A stretch of DNA of 42,756 nt, from the NCBI GenBank assembly GCA_033720855.1, contig JAWWBR010000017.1:1-42756 (forward strand), given 5' to 3'. This DNA is from SMXQ01 sp033720855 (lineage in GTDB: Bacteria > Pseudomonadota > Alphaproteobacteria > SMXQ01). Below are positions 32,626-41,180 of the stretch, one piece after another. The position numbers were made by a program, and so were the translations under genes. The notes beneath the pieces are model-generated. The model searched no databases and was not told the DNA's origin. It saw only the letters and a list, made by a program, of their open reading frames with translations. How positions within the stretch are numbered: the stretch's first letter is position 1; every line of letters starts with the position of its first letter.

Positions 32626-34368
32626 TTAGCGGTCGCGGACGCCCACCTGGAAGCCGACCCAGCGGGCGATCAGGGCGAGGCCGGCGGTCATGGCGACGAT
32701 GAAAAGGCTGATGATCCCGGCCACCTCCCGCGCCGAGCCGGTCGAGGTGGTCATGTATTCCAGCGCCAGCAACGACAAGGTCACGGTTTCGCGGCTCGCC
32801 AGCAGGACGACGCTGCCCGTCGACCCGGCGGCGATGACGAAGTTGAGGATCCCCATCAGCACCAAGGTGGGCGCGATCAGGGGCAGCCAGATCTTGAAAT
32901 AGGTATAGAACCAGCCGGCGCCGGCGATGCGCGCGGCTTCCTCCATGTCTTCGCCCATCTGCAGGAAGACGCTCTTGAACATCTGGATGCTGGTGAGCTT
33001 GCCCTGCAGGATGACGACGATGATCAGGATCCAGATGGTGCCGTAGAGCCAGTTCAGTCCCGGCGTCGCCGTGATCACCCAGAGCAGGCCGAGGCCCGAG
33101 AGGATGCCGGGAATGCCGGCCGAGCCCCAAAAGATCGAATCGAGGATCAGCTTGCCGGGCCAGTTCCGCCGCACCAGGACGTAAGCGACCATGGAAAACA
33201 AGAGCGGCGAGATGATGGCGGTGGAGATCGACAGGATGAAGGTGGTCTTGAGCGCCCGGAAGAAGATGGGATCGACCAGCACCGTCTGCCAATGGGCCAA
33301 GGTGTAGGTCGGGTTCGCCTGGAAAAACCCGGCGCGGGTCATGAAGCTGCCGCCCAGCAGCGTCAGCACCGGGACGACGGTCAACAGCGCCACGATCAGA
33401 AGCACCAGGGCGAAGGCGATGGGCTGGAAGGCGCCCAAATGCACCAGGCCCGGCTTGTAATCGCCGGTCACGGTGGTGTAGATGCGCCGCGACAGGAGCC
33501 AGCGCTGCAGCGGAATGATGCACAGGATGATGATCAGGGTGAGGCTGGCCAATGCCGTCGCCTGGCCGTATTCCGGCGGCTCCGCTTCGCGCACGTAATC
33601 GTAAAGCTGGGTCGAATAGACGAAGAACTGGATCGGCGTTCCCAGGATCTGCTCGATCTCGAAGGTGTTGAACATGCGCACCAGGTTGAGCAGGAACACC
33701 ACCACCATGGGCGGGACCATCACCGGCAGGGTGATGCGCATCATGGTCCGCAGCCGGCCCGCCCCGGAAACACGCCCCGCTTCCTCCAGGGTCGCGTTCA
33801 TGTTGCGGAAGGCGGGGGTGAGCAGCATCACCTTCTGCGACAGCGCGTTGCCCATCAGGTGGGCGAAGACGATGCCTTCGACGCTGTAAATGTTGAAGAC
33901 CGGCCCGGTGATGAAGGGCAGCTCCTTGAGCCAAACGTTGAAGAAGCCGAAAAACGGATCCAGCAACAAGGTCCAACCGATGGTCGTGGTCAGCGCCGGC
34001 AGCATGAACGAGACCCAGAACATGAACTCCAGGCCGCGGGAGAAGGGGATCGGGGTGCGTGCCAGAACCCAGGAGATGACCACGGCGAGCGGAAAACTGA
34101 TGGCGGTGTAGGAGGCGAAGACGACGATGGTGTTGCGCAGGCTCTCGAAGACGTCCGGTTCGGAAAACGCCTCGCGCCAATTGTTGAGGCTGAACTCGTA
34201 GGTGCCTTCGATGATGCCGGCGATGTTGAAGCTCTGGATGAAGATCAACACCACGGGATAGATGATGTAGAAGCCGAAAAACAGGATCAGCAGGGCCATG
34301 ATGAAGAGGCCCTTGCTGGGACGCGCGCCTTTGCTTGCCGGTGCCGGTATCGCGTCTAGGGTCGCCAA
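32626..34368 (-). CDS. ABC importer permease, two fused domains (FbpB/ThiP-like)
   Basis: This is a 580-residue inner-membrane permease with about 12 helices. It carries two BPD-type domains, each with a cytoplasmic EAA loop: EEAGRVSGAGRLRTMMRI in the first half and EEAARIAGAGWFYTYFKI in the second. This is the architecture of iron(III), thiamine, 2-aminoethylphosphonate and similar importers. The start is TTG at 34368 with AAAGGAT directly upstream; a later ATG is possible. It is the third gene of an ATPase, binding protein, permease set on the minus strand, 100 bases after the binding-protein stop. The substrate is unassigned. Confidence 0.9.
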   Translation of the reverse strand: MATLDAIPAPASKGARPSKGLFIMALLILFFGFYIIYPVVLIFIQSFNIAGIIEGTYEFSLNNWREAFSEPDVFESLRNTIVVFASYTAISFPLAVVISWVLARTPIPFSRGLEFMFWVSFMLPALTTTIGWTLLLDPFFGFFNVWLKELPFITGPVFNIYSVEGIVFAHLMGNALSQKVMLLTPAFRNMNATLEEAGRVSGAGRLRTMMRITLPVMVPPMVVVFLLNLVRMFNTFEIEQILGTPIQFFVYSTQLYDYVREAEPPEYGQATALASLTLIIILCIIPLQRWLLSRRIYTTVTGDYKPGLVHLGAFQPIAFALVLLIVALLTVVPVLTLLGGSFMTRAGFFQANPTYTLAHWQTVLVDPIFFRALKTTFILSISTAIISPLLFSMVAYVLVRRNWPGKLILDSIFWGSAGIPGILSGLGLLWVITATPGLNWLYGTIWILIIVVILQGKLTSIQMFKSVFLQMGEDMEEAARIAGAGWFYTYFKIWLPLIAPTLVLMGILNFVIAAGSTGSVVLLASRETVTLSLLALEYMTTSTGSAREVAGIISLFIVAMTAGLALIARWVGFQVGVRDR

Positions 34369-34468
34369 AATCCTTTACCTTCCCAAGGCCGCTCGAGCGA
34401 ACCGCCCCAAGCCGAAAATCGGCGGAGAGGGTGGCTGCCCCTCTCCGCCCTTGAATAACGCCCTATCG

Positions 34469-35596
34469 CTAATTCTTCTTCTTGCGCGCTTTCTTCATGA
34501 TCCTGCGCAAGGTCTTGAGATGCTTCCTTTGTTCGTTGATGAAGCGGGGATCGGAGAACCCGACGTAGTAGGTCCGATCCAGCCTGATCCTGTATTGCGG
34601 CGCCACCGCGTCCTCGGGCACGTCCATGCGCAGCGAATCCGAGGTCTTGCCGGTCTTGATGAACAGCGTCTGCGTTTCCTTGCTCAGCGCCCAGTTGATG
34701 AACAGCTTCTGCGCGTTGGGATTGGGCGGCCGGTCGACGGCCATGATATTGGCGGCCGACGCCGACAGGGTCTCACCCTCTTTCAGCACATGGGGCAGGT
34801 AGGGCAGGATCGGGAAGCCCTGGCGCTGCATTTCCTCCGCCGGCGTGCCGAGCCCGAACATGCCGATGGCATAACGGCCAAGCGCCAGCCATTCCACCGC
34901 CTGGCGCGAATCGCGGACGATCGTCACATCCATGTCGTTGGCCCAGCGTTCGAACCACTTCCTGCCGATCTTGGGATTGAGCAGCATCGGCACGCTGGAG
35001 GCCGCCGCCCCGCGGCGGGCGGGCGAACGGGCGACGATCTTGCCCTTCCATTTTGGGTCGAGCAGGTCCCAATAGGATTGTATCTCCGATGGCTTCACCA
35101 GCTTGGTGTTGATGGCCACGACGTAGGCCGGCGATGCGCCCCAGGTGAAGATGTAGCGGCCTTCGGGGTCGGTGAAGTGCAGCTTGCCCTGGTACCATTT
35201 CTTTGGGTCCTTGACCTCGGGATCGATCAGAAGCTCATCCAACGGCGCGAGCATCTTGTTGGGCAGAAGAATGGACAGGGCGGTGTTGGCGCCGCCGATC
35301 CAGACGTCGGCGCTGAAGCGGCCGGTCTTGCGTTCGGCCCGGATGCGCGCCGAATGCTTGCGGCTGGACCCGGTCTGATAGTTGACCTTGATGCCGTATT
35401 TCTTGGTGAAGGCCGGCATGGCGGTGCGCAGCTTCCGGGGCATCTGGCCGCCGAGGATGACCTCGACCTTGCCTTCCTTCTGCGCCGCCTTGACCAGCTT
35501 GTCCCATTCCGCCGAGGCGGCAAGGGCCTGCCCTTGCGTGATCGGTAGCAATAAAGCCGCCGCCAGCGCGACACCCGGTAGGTACCTCTTCAACAT
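34469..35596 (-). CDS. Periplasmic solute-binding protein of the ABC importer
   Basis: This is a 375-residue exported binding protein of the ferric/polyamine-type (class II) fold. A signal peptide is clear: MLKRY, a hydrophobic core to about residue 20, and a cut near QALA-AS. The mature protein starts with EWDKLVKAAQKEGKVEVILGG, split as WDKLVKAAQKEG and VEVILGG. It continues with FTKKYGIKVNYQTGSS and ADVWIGGANTAL. The C-terminus is very basic (KKARKKKN). I do not see the adjacent tyrosine pair typical of ferric-ion binding proteins, so an organic ligand is more likely than iron. AAAGGGAGAGCGAAT precedes ATG 35596; the longer frame to 35950 runs into the ATPase gene and is rejected. Confidence 0.9.
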   Translation of the reverse strand: MLKRYLPGVALAAALLLPITQGQALAASAEWDKLVKAAQKEGKVEVILGGQMPRKLRTAMPAFTKKYGIKVNYQTGSSRKHSARIRAERKTGRFSADVWIGGANTALSILLPNKMLAPLDELLIDPEVKDPKKWYQGKLHFTDPEGRYIFTWGASPAYVVAINTKLVKPSEIQSYWDLLDPKWKGKIVARSPARRGAAASSVPMLLNPKIGRKWFERWANDMDVTIVRDSRQAVEWLALGRYAIGMFGLGTPAEEMQRQGFPILPYLPHVLKEGETLSASAANIMAVDRPPNPNAQKLFINWALSKETQTLFIKTGKTSDSLRMDVPEDAVAPQYRIRLDRTYYVGFSDPRFINEQRKHLKTLRRIMKKARKKKN

Positions 35597-35639
35597 ATTC
35601 GCTCTCCCTTTGACGTTCTCTCTTTCAACTTGCAATGAC

Positions 35640-36839
35640 CTAGCAGACATCCTGATCGCCGTCCTGTGCCTTATCCGAAGGCCACGCGGTGTGCCCCTCG
35701 GGCCGGAGCTTGAGCCATATCCGATCGCCATCGGCCAGCGGGTCGTGGCGGTCACCATAGATGATAATGACACGTTGATCGTCGACCGCCACCTGATATT
35801 CGATGCGATCGCCGATGAACAGGGCGGCCGATACGGTGCCGCCCAGCATCCCCGAAGGCGGCGGACCGGAGGCGGCGGGAACGATGGTGACGTCTTCCGG
35901 CCTGACGCCGATGAACACGCTGGTCCCGGCCCCCATCCCGGCGGGGTCATAGCCGCGGCCGAAGACGACGCAGTCGGGCGCGCCGTCGACCTTGATGGCC
36001 ATCGGGCCCGCGGGATTGGCGGTCTCGACCCGGCCCTTGAACAAAAGGGTCTTGCCGACGAAATCGCGCACGAACTCGTTTGCGGGCTCCTCGTAGAGCA
36101 GATGCGGGCTGCCCTGCTGCTGCACCACCCCGGCGCTCATCAGGGCGATGCGGTCCGACAGGCTTAGCGCCTCGACCTGATCGTGGGTCACGAACAGCAC
36201 CGCGATGTTGAGCCGTTTCTGCAAAAGCTTGACCTCGAGCCGCATCTGCTCGCGCAGCTTGGCATCGAGATTGCTGAACGGTTCGTCCAGCAGAAGGATC
36301 CGAGGCTCCGTCACCAGCGCCCGCGCCAGGGCCACCCGCTGCTGTTGGCCGCCGCTCAACAGCGGACCGGGGCGCTTTTCCATCCCCTCCATGCCCACCA
36401 GTTCCAGCACCTCGGCCACCCGGGACGCGATCTCCCGAGAGGGAAACTTGCGCGCCTTGAGGGGAAATCCGACGTTTTCCTCCACCGTCATGTGGGGCCA
36501 GATGGCGTAGGACTGGAACACCATGCCGACGTTGCGTTTGTCGGGCGGCAGGGCGATGCCCCGATCGGGGTCGACGATCGGCTTGCCGCCGAAATAGATC
36601 GATCCTTCGTCGGGCTCCTCGAGGCCGGCGACCATGCGCAGGGTGGTGGATTTGCCGCAACCGGACGGCCCCAAAAGCGTGAACACCTCGCCGTCGGCAA
36701 CCTCGAGGGACAGGCCGTCGACGGCTTTTTGCGCGTTTCCGGGGTAGGTCTTGGACAGGTTCTCCAGCCGTATCGCGACCTTTTGCCCGTCCTTGCGGTC
36801 GATCTCCGCGACCGGTTGTGCCTCCACCGCGGTTTGCAT
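35640..36839 (-). CDS. ABC importer ATPase (FbpC/PotA-like, with TOBE domain)
   Basis: This 399-residue ATPase shows Walker A (GPSGCGKST), a Q-loop (MVFQSYAIWPHMTVEENV), the signature LSGGQQQRVALARAL, Walker B (ILLLDEPFSNLD) and the switch FVTHDQVEALSLSDRIALM, all consensus. A C-terminal TOBE-type regulatory region begins near residue 290 (FKGRVETANPAGP, FIGVRPEDVTIV). It is the first gene of the importer operon; the binding protein follows after 43 bases. ATG 36839 with GAGGAATACAC is preferred over a GTG six codons upstream. The 218-base region upstream presumably contains the operon promoter. Confidence 0.91.
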   Translation of the reverse strand: MQTAVEAQPVAEIDRKDGQKVAIRLENLSKTYPGNAQKAVDGLSLEVADGEVFTLLGPSGCGKSTTLRMVAGLEEPDEGSIYFGGKPIVDPDRGIALPPDKRNVGMVFQSYAIWPHMTVEENVGFPLKARKFPSREIASRVAEVLELVGMEGMEKRPGPLLSGGQQQRVALARALVTEPRILLLDEPFSNLDAKLREQMRLEVKLLQKRLNIAVLFVTHDQVEALSLSDRIALMSAGVVQQQGSPHLLYEEPANEFVRDFVGKTLLFKGRVETANPAGPMAIKVDGAPDCVVFGRGYDPAGMGAGTSVFIGVRPEDVTIVPAASGPPPSGMLGGTVSAALFIGDRIEYQVAVDDQRVIIIYGDRHDPLADGDRIWLKLRPEGHTAWPSDKAQDGDQDVC

Positions 36840-37057
36840 GTGTATTCCTCGCCTCACGCTAATTTGGACGGCTTCGCGACGCGGGTTCTTCTCCCTGCCC
36901 TCGTCGTTCGCGACAAACCCATTCCCCTAATGACGTTTTCGCCACCCTGTCTCATTGTTCCGGCGCCGCCGCCAAGACGACGCATTTCGGTTGCCGCGCC
37001 AGGGCCGCGCGCCCAAGGCGCCGGCCATCGGACAGGGGGCCGCGGTTTCGTTTGCCA

Positions 37058-38146
37058 TCAGCCAAAATGAATCGCCGCCTTCACCACCTTGTATCCGGCC
37101 ATCGCCTCCATGGCGTCATTGATTTCTTCCAAGGCGTAGCTCTTGGAGATCATATCCTCGAACGGGAACCGGTCCTTGCGCGATGCCAGGAAGTCGATGG
37201 CTTGCAACCAATGGCGCGGTTCGGCCGAACGAATCGTCATATAGGTCATTTCCTTGGGCATCCGTTCCACGGCGATCGTGGCCTTGTCGCTGCCGCCGCC
37301 GATATCGAGGAAGCGGCCGCCCTCGCGCAACAGGGTCAAGCCTTCGGGAACGGCCGCATTATTGGCCACCTGGATGACGACATCGGCGCCACGCCCATCG
37401 GTCAGGCCGTGCACCCATTCGCGGCGGTCGGCGGGGTCGCTAACCTCCTCGAGGTCGAGCACGGCATCGGCCCCCATGCGTTTGGAGACCTCGAGCCTGG
37501 CCGCCGGGGCGCCGATGACCAGGACCTGATTGGCCCCATGGTCCTTGGCCACCGCCGCCGCGAAGTTGCCGAGCGGCCCGCTGCCCTGGATCAGAACCGT
37601 CTCGTGGCTCTTGACCGCGCCCAGATTGTCGAAGCCGTGCATGACCGTGCGATAGGCGCAGGCCGAGGCCGCGGCCGATTGGGAGGACACCGCGTCGGGC
37701 ACTTTGATGATGAGACACTCGGGCGGCACATACATGTATTCCGCACAGCTGCCGAGCAAATACGGATGCTGGTCGGCGCGGTTGTGGCCCCAGGAGGCAC
37801 GGCCGGGGCAGATGCAGGGTTGGAGCGCGACCGAGCAGTAATAGCAAGAGCCGCAAGCGACGTAACTCCAGACGATGCGATCGCCCGGGGCAATCGGATT
37901 CCCCAGGATATCCGTACGCTCGCCGTTGATCTCCTCGATCCGGCCACAGGGCTCGTGGCCGGTGATGATCGGCAGGCTGTCGCCGCGCGGCAGCGGTCCG
38001 TGCCAGCGGTGGACATCGGTGCCGCAGAGCGTGGATGCCTCCATGCGCACCAGCAGGGCGCCGGGTTCGAGATCGGGAATGGGGACGCTTTGGATCTCGA
38101 GGGGCTGATTGTGGGCCGTGATGACGGCGGCGCGGCAATCACTCAT
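37058..38146 (-). CDS. Zinc-dependent medium-chain alcohol dehydrogenase
   Basis: This 362-residue MDR enzyme has catalytic zinc ligands C41 (LCGTDVHR) and H64-E65 (TGHEPCGR), and a structural zinc loop with C98, C101, C104 and C111 or C113 (CGSCYYCSVALQPC). The nucleotide-binding turn is GSGPLGNFAAAVA followed by VIGAPAARLEVSKRMGAD, split here into two motifs. It oxidises an alcohol with NAD(P); the substrate is unknown. GGAGGATC lies before the ATG at 38146. It follows the amidohydrolase by 87 bases on the same strand and precedes the ABC importer genes, suggesting a catabolic set of uptake, alcohol oxidation and ring or ester cleavage. Confidence 0.9.
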   Translation of the reverse strand: MSDCRAAVITAHNQPLEIQSVPIPDLEPGALLVRMEASTLCGTDVHRWHGPLPRGDSLPIITGHEPCGRIEEINGERTDILGNPIAPGDRIVWSYVACGSCYYCSVALQPCICPGRASWGHNRADQHPYLLGSCAEYMYVPPECLIIKVPDAVSSQSAAASACAYRTVMHGFDNLGAVKSHETVLIQGSGPLGNFAAAVAKDHGANQVLVIGAPAARLEVSKRMGADAVLDLEEVSDPADRREWVHGLTDGRGADVVIQVANNAAVPEGLTLLREGGRFLDIGGGSDKATIAVERMPKEMTYMTIRSAEPRHWLQAIDFLASRKDRFPFEDMISKSYALEEINDAMEAMAGYKVVKAAIHFG

Positions 38147-38233
38147 TTCTGTCGATCCTCCGGTGATCCGGGAACGGGAGCCGACGCGGCGCCGGCCGGG
38201 GCCGCCGCCAAGCCGACGCCGCGTTTTCCTGGC

Positions 38234-39319
38234 TTAAGTCGCCGACTGGTAGAAGCGTTCGGCGTTTTCGAACAGCAACGCCGCCTTATCCTCGGCGGTG
38301 ATCTCGTTGCTTCCCATCAATTCGCCGATATCGTGTTTGCAGCTCTCGTGGGTGACCTCGTGGGGAAAATCCGAAGAATAGAAAAACGGCCGGTTACCGA
38401 CGGTCTTGATGGCGAACGGCATGGTCAATTCTTCGGTCTCGATGCCCAGATAGAGGCGCCCGTCCTCGATCAGCTTTTTGATGTATTCGCCGGGGTCGTC
38501 CTCCTCCCGCAAGCCGAATTCCCCTTCCGGGATGTATTGGAAGTGGGTCTCGTGGGAGGCGTGGAGCCGCTCCAACATGAACAGAAGCCAGGCGACGCCG
38601 CCCTCGAGGAACGCGATCCGCACCTTGGGGAAGCGGTCGAAGATGCCGTTGTAGACGATGTTGGCACAATTGAGCGCAAGGCCCCAGGGATGGCCGAGGG
38701 CATGGACCGGGACATACATGTTCATGTGGTCCAGGCCGAAGCGGTTATGGCACCCGCCATGGACGGCGAGGCAGCATCCCAATCTGTCAGCTTCCTCGTA
38801 GATCGGCCAGTAGGTCTTGGCGCCGAGCGGCTGGGGCAGGCCGTTGGACGGCATCATGGCACCCAACATCCCCAGTTCGGTCACCGCGCGGGTCAGTTCC
38901 TTGACCGCCTCCTCGGGGTCCTGCATGGGAATGATGGCCATGCCCCTGAAGCGCGGGTTGAACTTCAGGTAGGTCTCGGAAAGCCAATCGTTATACGCGC
39001 GGCAGGCCGCCGTCGCGTAGTCGAGGGAGACCATGTTGCCGTAGGCCAAGGCACGGGTCGGGTAGAGTACGGTCCAGTCGATGCCGACATCATCCAAGAA
39101 ATCGACCCATCCCTCGGGCCCCACCACCGGCCGGCCGTCCCGTCTGGGCGGCGTTTCCACGGCCCGTCCGGCGTGAAGGTGATCGAGGGGCGGGAAAACG
39201 ACGCCGTTCTGCTCCGCGATCCGCTGGTAGGCGGGTTCCATATGGCCGATGATCCCCGCCTCGTCTTCGGTGATATGGCCGTCGCCATCGATGATCCTGG
39301 TATCGATCTGACTAGACAT
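38234..39319 (-). CDS. Amidohydrolase-family (ACMSD-like) metalloenzyme
   Basis: This is a 361-residue TIM-barrel hydrolase or decarboxylase of the amidohydrolase-2 type. Visible features are D11-G-D13-G-H15 (DGDGHITE) on the first strand, AVHGGCHNRFG, VHALGHPWGLALN and a terminal SSDFPHE with the usual metal-binding Asp. FLEGGVAWLLFMLERL is typical of the family. Members include ACMSD, gamma-resorcylate decarboxylase and related enzymes acting on aromatic acids or lactones. The ribosome binding site is weak (CCGAGGCA next to ATG). It is the first gene of the unit with the alcohol dehydrogenase, and its upstream region carries a dyad at 39420-39439. Confidence 0.9.
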   Translation of the reverse strand: MSSQIDTRIIDGDGHITEDEAGIIGHMEPAYQRIAEQNGVVFPPLDHLHAGRAVETPPRRDGRPVVGPEGWVDFLDDVGIDWTVLYPTRALAYGNMVSLDYATAACRAYNDWLSETYLKFNPRFRGMAIIPMQDPEEAVKELTRAVTELGMLGAMMPSNGLPQPLGAKTYWPIYEEADRLGCCLAVHGGCHNRFGLDHMNMYVPVHALGHPWGLALNCANIVYNGIFDRFPKVRIAFLEGGVAWLLFMLERLHASHETHFQYIPEGEFGLREEDDPGEYIKKLIEDGRLYLGIETEELTMPFAIKTVGNRPFFYSSDFPHEVTHESCKHDIGELMGSNEITAEDKAALLFENAERFYQSAT

Positions 39320-39776
39320 TGCCTCGGTGTCCCATAGTTGTTAGGCGCAAACTACGGCGTTCCCCGTTCGGTTTTCGGGGGCAAAAAACCGCCCTGCCCC
39401 CATGCTTTTCGATATTCAGCCGAATTCTACAATATTCGGAACGCCCGTCACCCGGAAACTGCGGAGGAGCCACCCACCGGGGCCGCGGGGCACCTCGGGA
39501 CCGCAGATCGATTCCGGTAACGGACTCGGATCGGGGGCGACCGAAGGGGCGTCGGCAGCCAAGCTTGGCTCCACTTGCGCGAGTGCCCGTGATAAATTGA
39601 GGGCGACGGCCTTGGCGATCCCTCGGTTGCTCCGCATAAGACGATTTCCAGGCACCTCGACCGCAACAAACTCACGGCCATGACGATGAAACCGCCGCGC
39701 AGGCTCGACGCCACCGCACCCGGCGACCGACGCAGCGCAAACAGGGAACGCCACGGCCAAAGACGGGGCCAAGATC
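39320..39776. other. 457-base divergent intergenic region
   Basis: I see no convincing gene. The region separates the amidohydrolase (minus) from a small membrane protein (plus) and should contain both promoters. Structures seen are the dyad at 39420-39439 and GGGGGC...GCCCCC at 39377-39401. A TTGGCG-17-CATAAG pair near 39611-39639 is a possible but weak sigma-70 promoter toward the plus strand. Short open frames exist on both strands but lack ribosome binding sites and family features. Confidence 0.45.
39420..39439. promoter_or_regulatory. Dyad CCGAAT-N8-ATTCGG upstream of the amidohydrolase gene
   Basis: A 6-bp inverted repeat in an AT-rich island about 100 bases before the amidohydrolase start. 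The size fits a dimeric repressor operator (for example GntR- or IclR-type), but no regulator gene is adjacent and only one copy was seen. Confidence 0.3.
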
Positions 39777-40325
39777 ATGCCTCCTGACCATGTACCGGCG
39801 GGCACCGCCACGACGACGCACCGCTATCCCGCGGGCAGCCTGACCCGGGACTACCTGTTGGCGGCGGCGGGACTGGCGATCGCCGTGGCGCCCTCGGTGT
39901 TCGCCGAGCCCGGGCGGGTGGCCATGATCATTTTCGGCGCCATCGGAGGATTGTCGCTGCTGCTCGCGCTGCGGACCTTCCGGCGTCAGACATGCCGGTT
40001 CTTGTTGTCCGCCGATTGGCTCGAAGGCGGCGGGCGCAGGCTCTCCTGGGAAGAGGTCACCGGCGTCCGGCTCAAGCATTTCGCCACCCGGCGCTCCGAG
40101 CCCAGCGACGGATGGATGGAGCTCAGCCTGAAGAGCCCGGCCGGTCGCGTGAAAGTGGACACCGATCTCGACGGATTTCTAGCCATCGCGCGGGCGGCCC
40201 ATGGCGCGGTTCTGGCCAATCGACTCCGCCTCGATCCCGCCTCGGTGGCCAATTTCCGGGCCCTGGGACTGGACTGCCCGAGCCAGGACGACGAGGACGC
40301 CGCGGACCGCGAAACGCTTCCCTGA
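39777..40325 (+). CDS. Small two-helix membrane protein with PH-like tail, unknown function
   Basis: This is a 182-residue protein I do not recognise. Residues 25-43 and 49-66 are hydrophobic and form a probable membrane hairpin (LLAAAGLAIAVAPSVFA, then VAMIIFGAIGGLSLLLAL). The segment after that (about 70-150) is beta-rich: FLLSADWLEGGGRRLSWEEVTGV is like the start of bacterial PH-type domains, followed by WMELSLKSPAGRVKVDTDLDG. The tail is acidic. The start has only a weak ribosome binding site (GGGGCC), so the N-terminus is uncertain. It is convergent with the TylF-like gene, 40 bases between stops. Confidence 0.68.
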   Translation: MPPDHVPAGTATTTHRYPAGSLTRDYLLAAAGLAIAVAPSVFAEPGRVAMIIFGAIGGLSLLLALRTFRRQTCRFLLSADWLEGGGRRLSWEEVTGVRLKHFATRRSEPSDGWMELSLKSPAGRVKVDTDLDGFLAIARAAHGAVLANRLRLDPASVANFRALGLDCPSQDDEDAADRETLP

Positions 40326-40365
40326 TGGTGCCGCCCTGGGGCCGGCCGGGCGCCAAGCGGGCGAG

Positions 40366-41067
40366 TCACTCCGCCGCTTGCGTCGGCTTTTCGATCAGCC
40401 CCAGCTTCCCGCAGCGCACGTCAAGGGGCAGGCCGGCCGACTTGACGAACTCCCCATAAGCCTGCAGCGCGCCGTCCCAGGCCTGGTTCGGCGCGCAGTC
40501 ATCGACGACGATGATGCCGCCGGGGACCACGTTCTCGTAGATCCGGGGCAGGGCGGCGGCGATCGGCACGTAGAGGTCGACGTCGAGAAGGCAGAACGCG
40601 ATCGGTGCGATGGTCGCGTAATCGAAGGTTGCCGCATCCGCCTCGATGGACTGAAGGCCGCGGATGCCGGTCACGTCCATCGAACGGTCGAACCAGGTTT
40701 TCTTGTTGTCCGCCATCTTGTACCGGATCGATTCGCTTTTGCCCCGCTCCTTCACCTCGTGATCCACATGATCGGAGATGAAGCCGGAAAAGGTGTCGAC
40801 CGCGTAATACGCCTTCTCTATCCCGCTCTCCTCCATGAAGCGGTTGAGAAACGCCGTCGTGTATCCGCGATTGCAGCCGATCTCCGCGCAGCAGCCGTCC
40901 ACATCGGCCACGCGCTCGACGCATTCGGCCAAGAACATCAGTTGCCGGGGGGAAAACTGGAACGGATAGACGCTGAACATCTTCTTGTCGAAGATGCCCG
41001 TAACCAGCGAGCCGTCCTTGATCAGGGTGTAAACCGCCTTGCTGACGGGATTCAATGTTTTGACCAT
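40366..41067 (-). CDS. TylF/MycF-like class I methyltransferase
   Basis: This 233-residue SAM-dependent methyltransferase has GCCAEIGCNRGYTTAFLNRF as motif I (given as AEIGCNRGYTTAFL), then YYAVDTFSGFISDHVDHEV. LLDVDLYVPIAAALPRIYE follows, then VPGGIIVVDDCAPN with the two Asp that bind Mg in sugar O-methyltransferases of this family. That points to methylation of a sugar hydroxyl, which fits the two glycosyltransferase genes upstream on the same strand. A weak GAGGAT site lies 12 bases before ATG 41067; longer in-frame extensions overlap the glycosyltransferase gene and are rejected. The gap to that gene is 113 bases. Confidence 0.86.
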   Translation of the reverse strand: MVKTLNPVSKAVYTLIKDGSLVTGIFDKKMFSVYPFQFSPRQLMFLAECVERVADVDGCCAEIGCNRGYTTAFLNRFMEESGIEKAYYAVDTFSGFISDHVDHEVKERGKSESIRYKMADNKKTWFDRSMDVTGIRGLQSIEADAATFDYATIAPIAFCLLDVDLYVPIAAALPRIYENVVPGGIIVVDDCAPNQAWDGALQAYGEFVKSAGLPLDVRCGKLGLIEKPTQAAE

Positions 41068-41180
41068 CGCTGAACCGAATCCTCTGTGGCGAAGCAAAAC
41101 TATCGCCGGTTTCCCAATTCCCGCGCCCGTCTCCGCTGTGACGACTATATGCGCAAGCCCCCCGGCCGACAATCCATCCC

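Noticed and set aside
31259..34180. A 973-residue minus-strand frame across the permease and molybdenum hydroxylase genes
   Set aside because: It is a shifted frame of two genes with clear family motifs and proper starts; its translation is low-complexity Arg/Ala/Gly-rich.
35609..35614. A TTTGAC hexamer between the ABC importer ATPase and binding-protein genes
   Set aside because: There is no second TTTGAY 11 bp away on either side, so it does not match the direct-repeat element.
38174..38226. 8-bp inverted repeat ACGCGGCG...CGCCGCGT between the amidohydrolase and alcohol dehydrogenase genes
   Set aside because: The loop is long and the sequence is GC-rich; there is nothing to separate it from chance.
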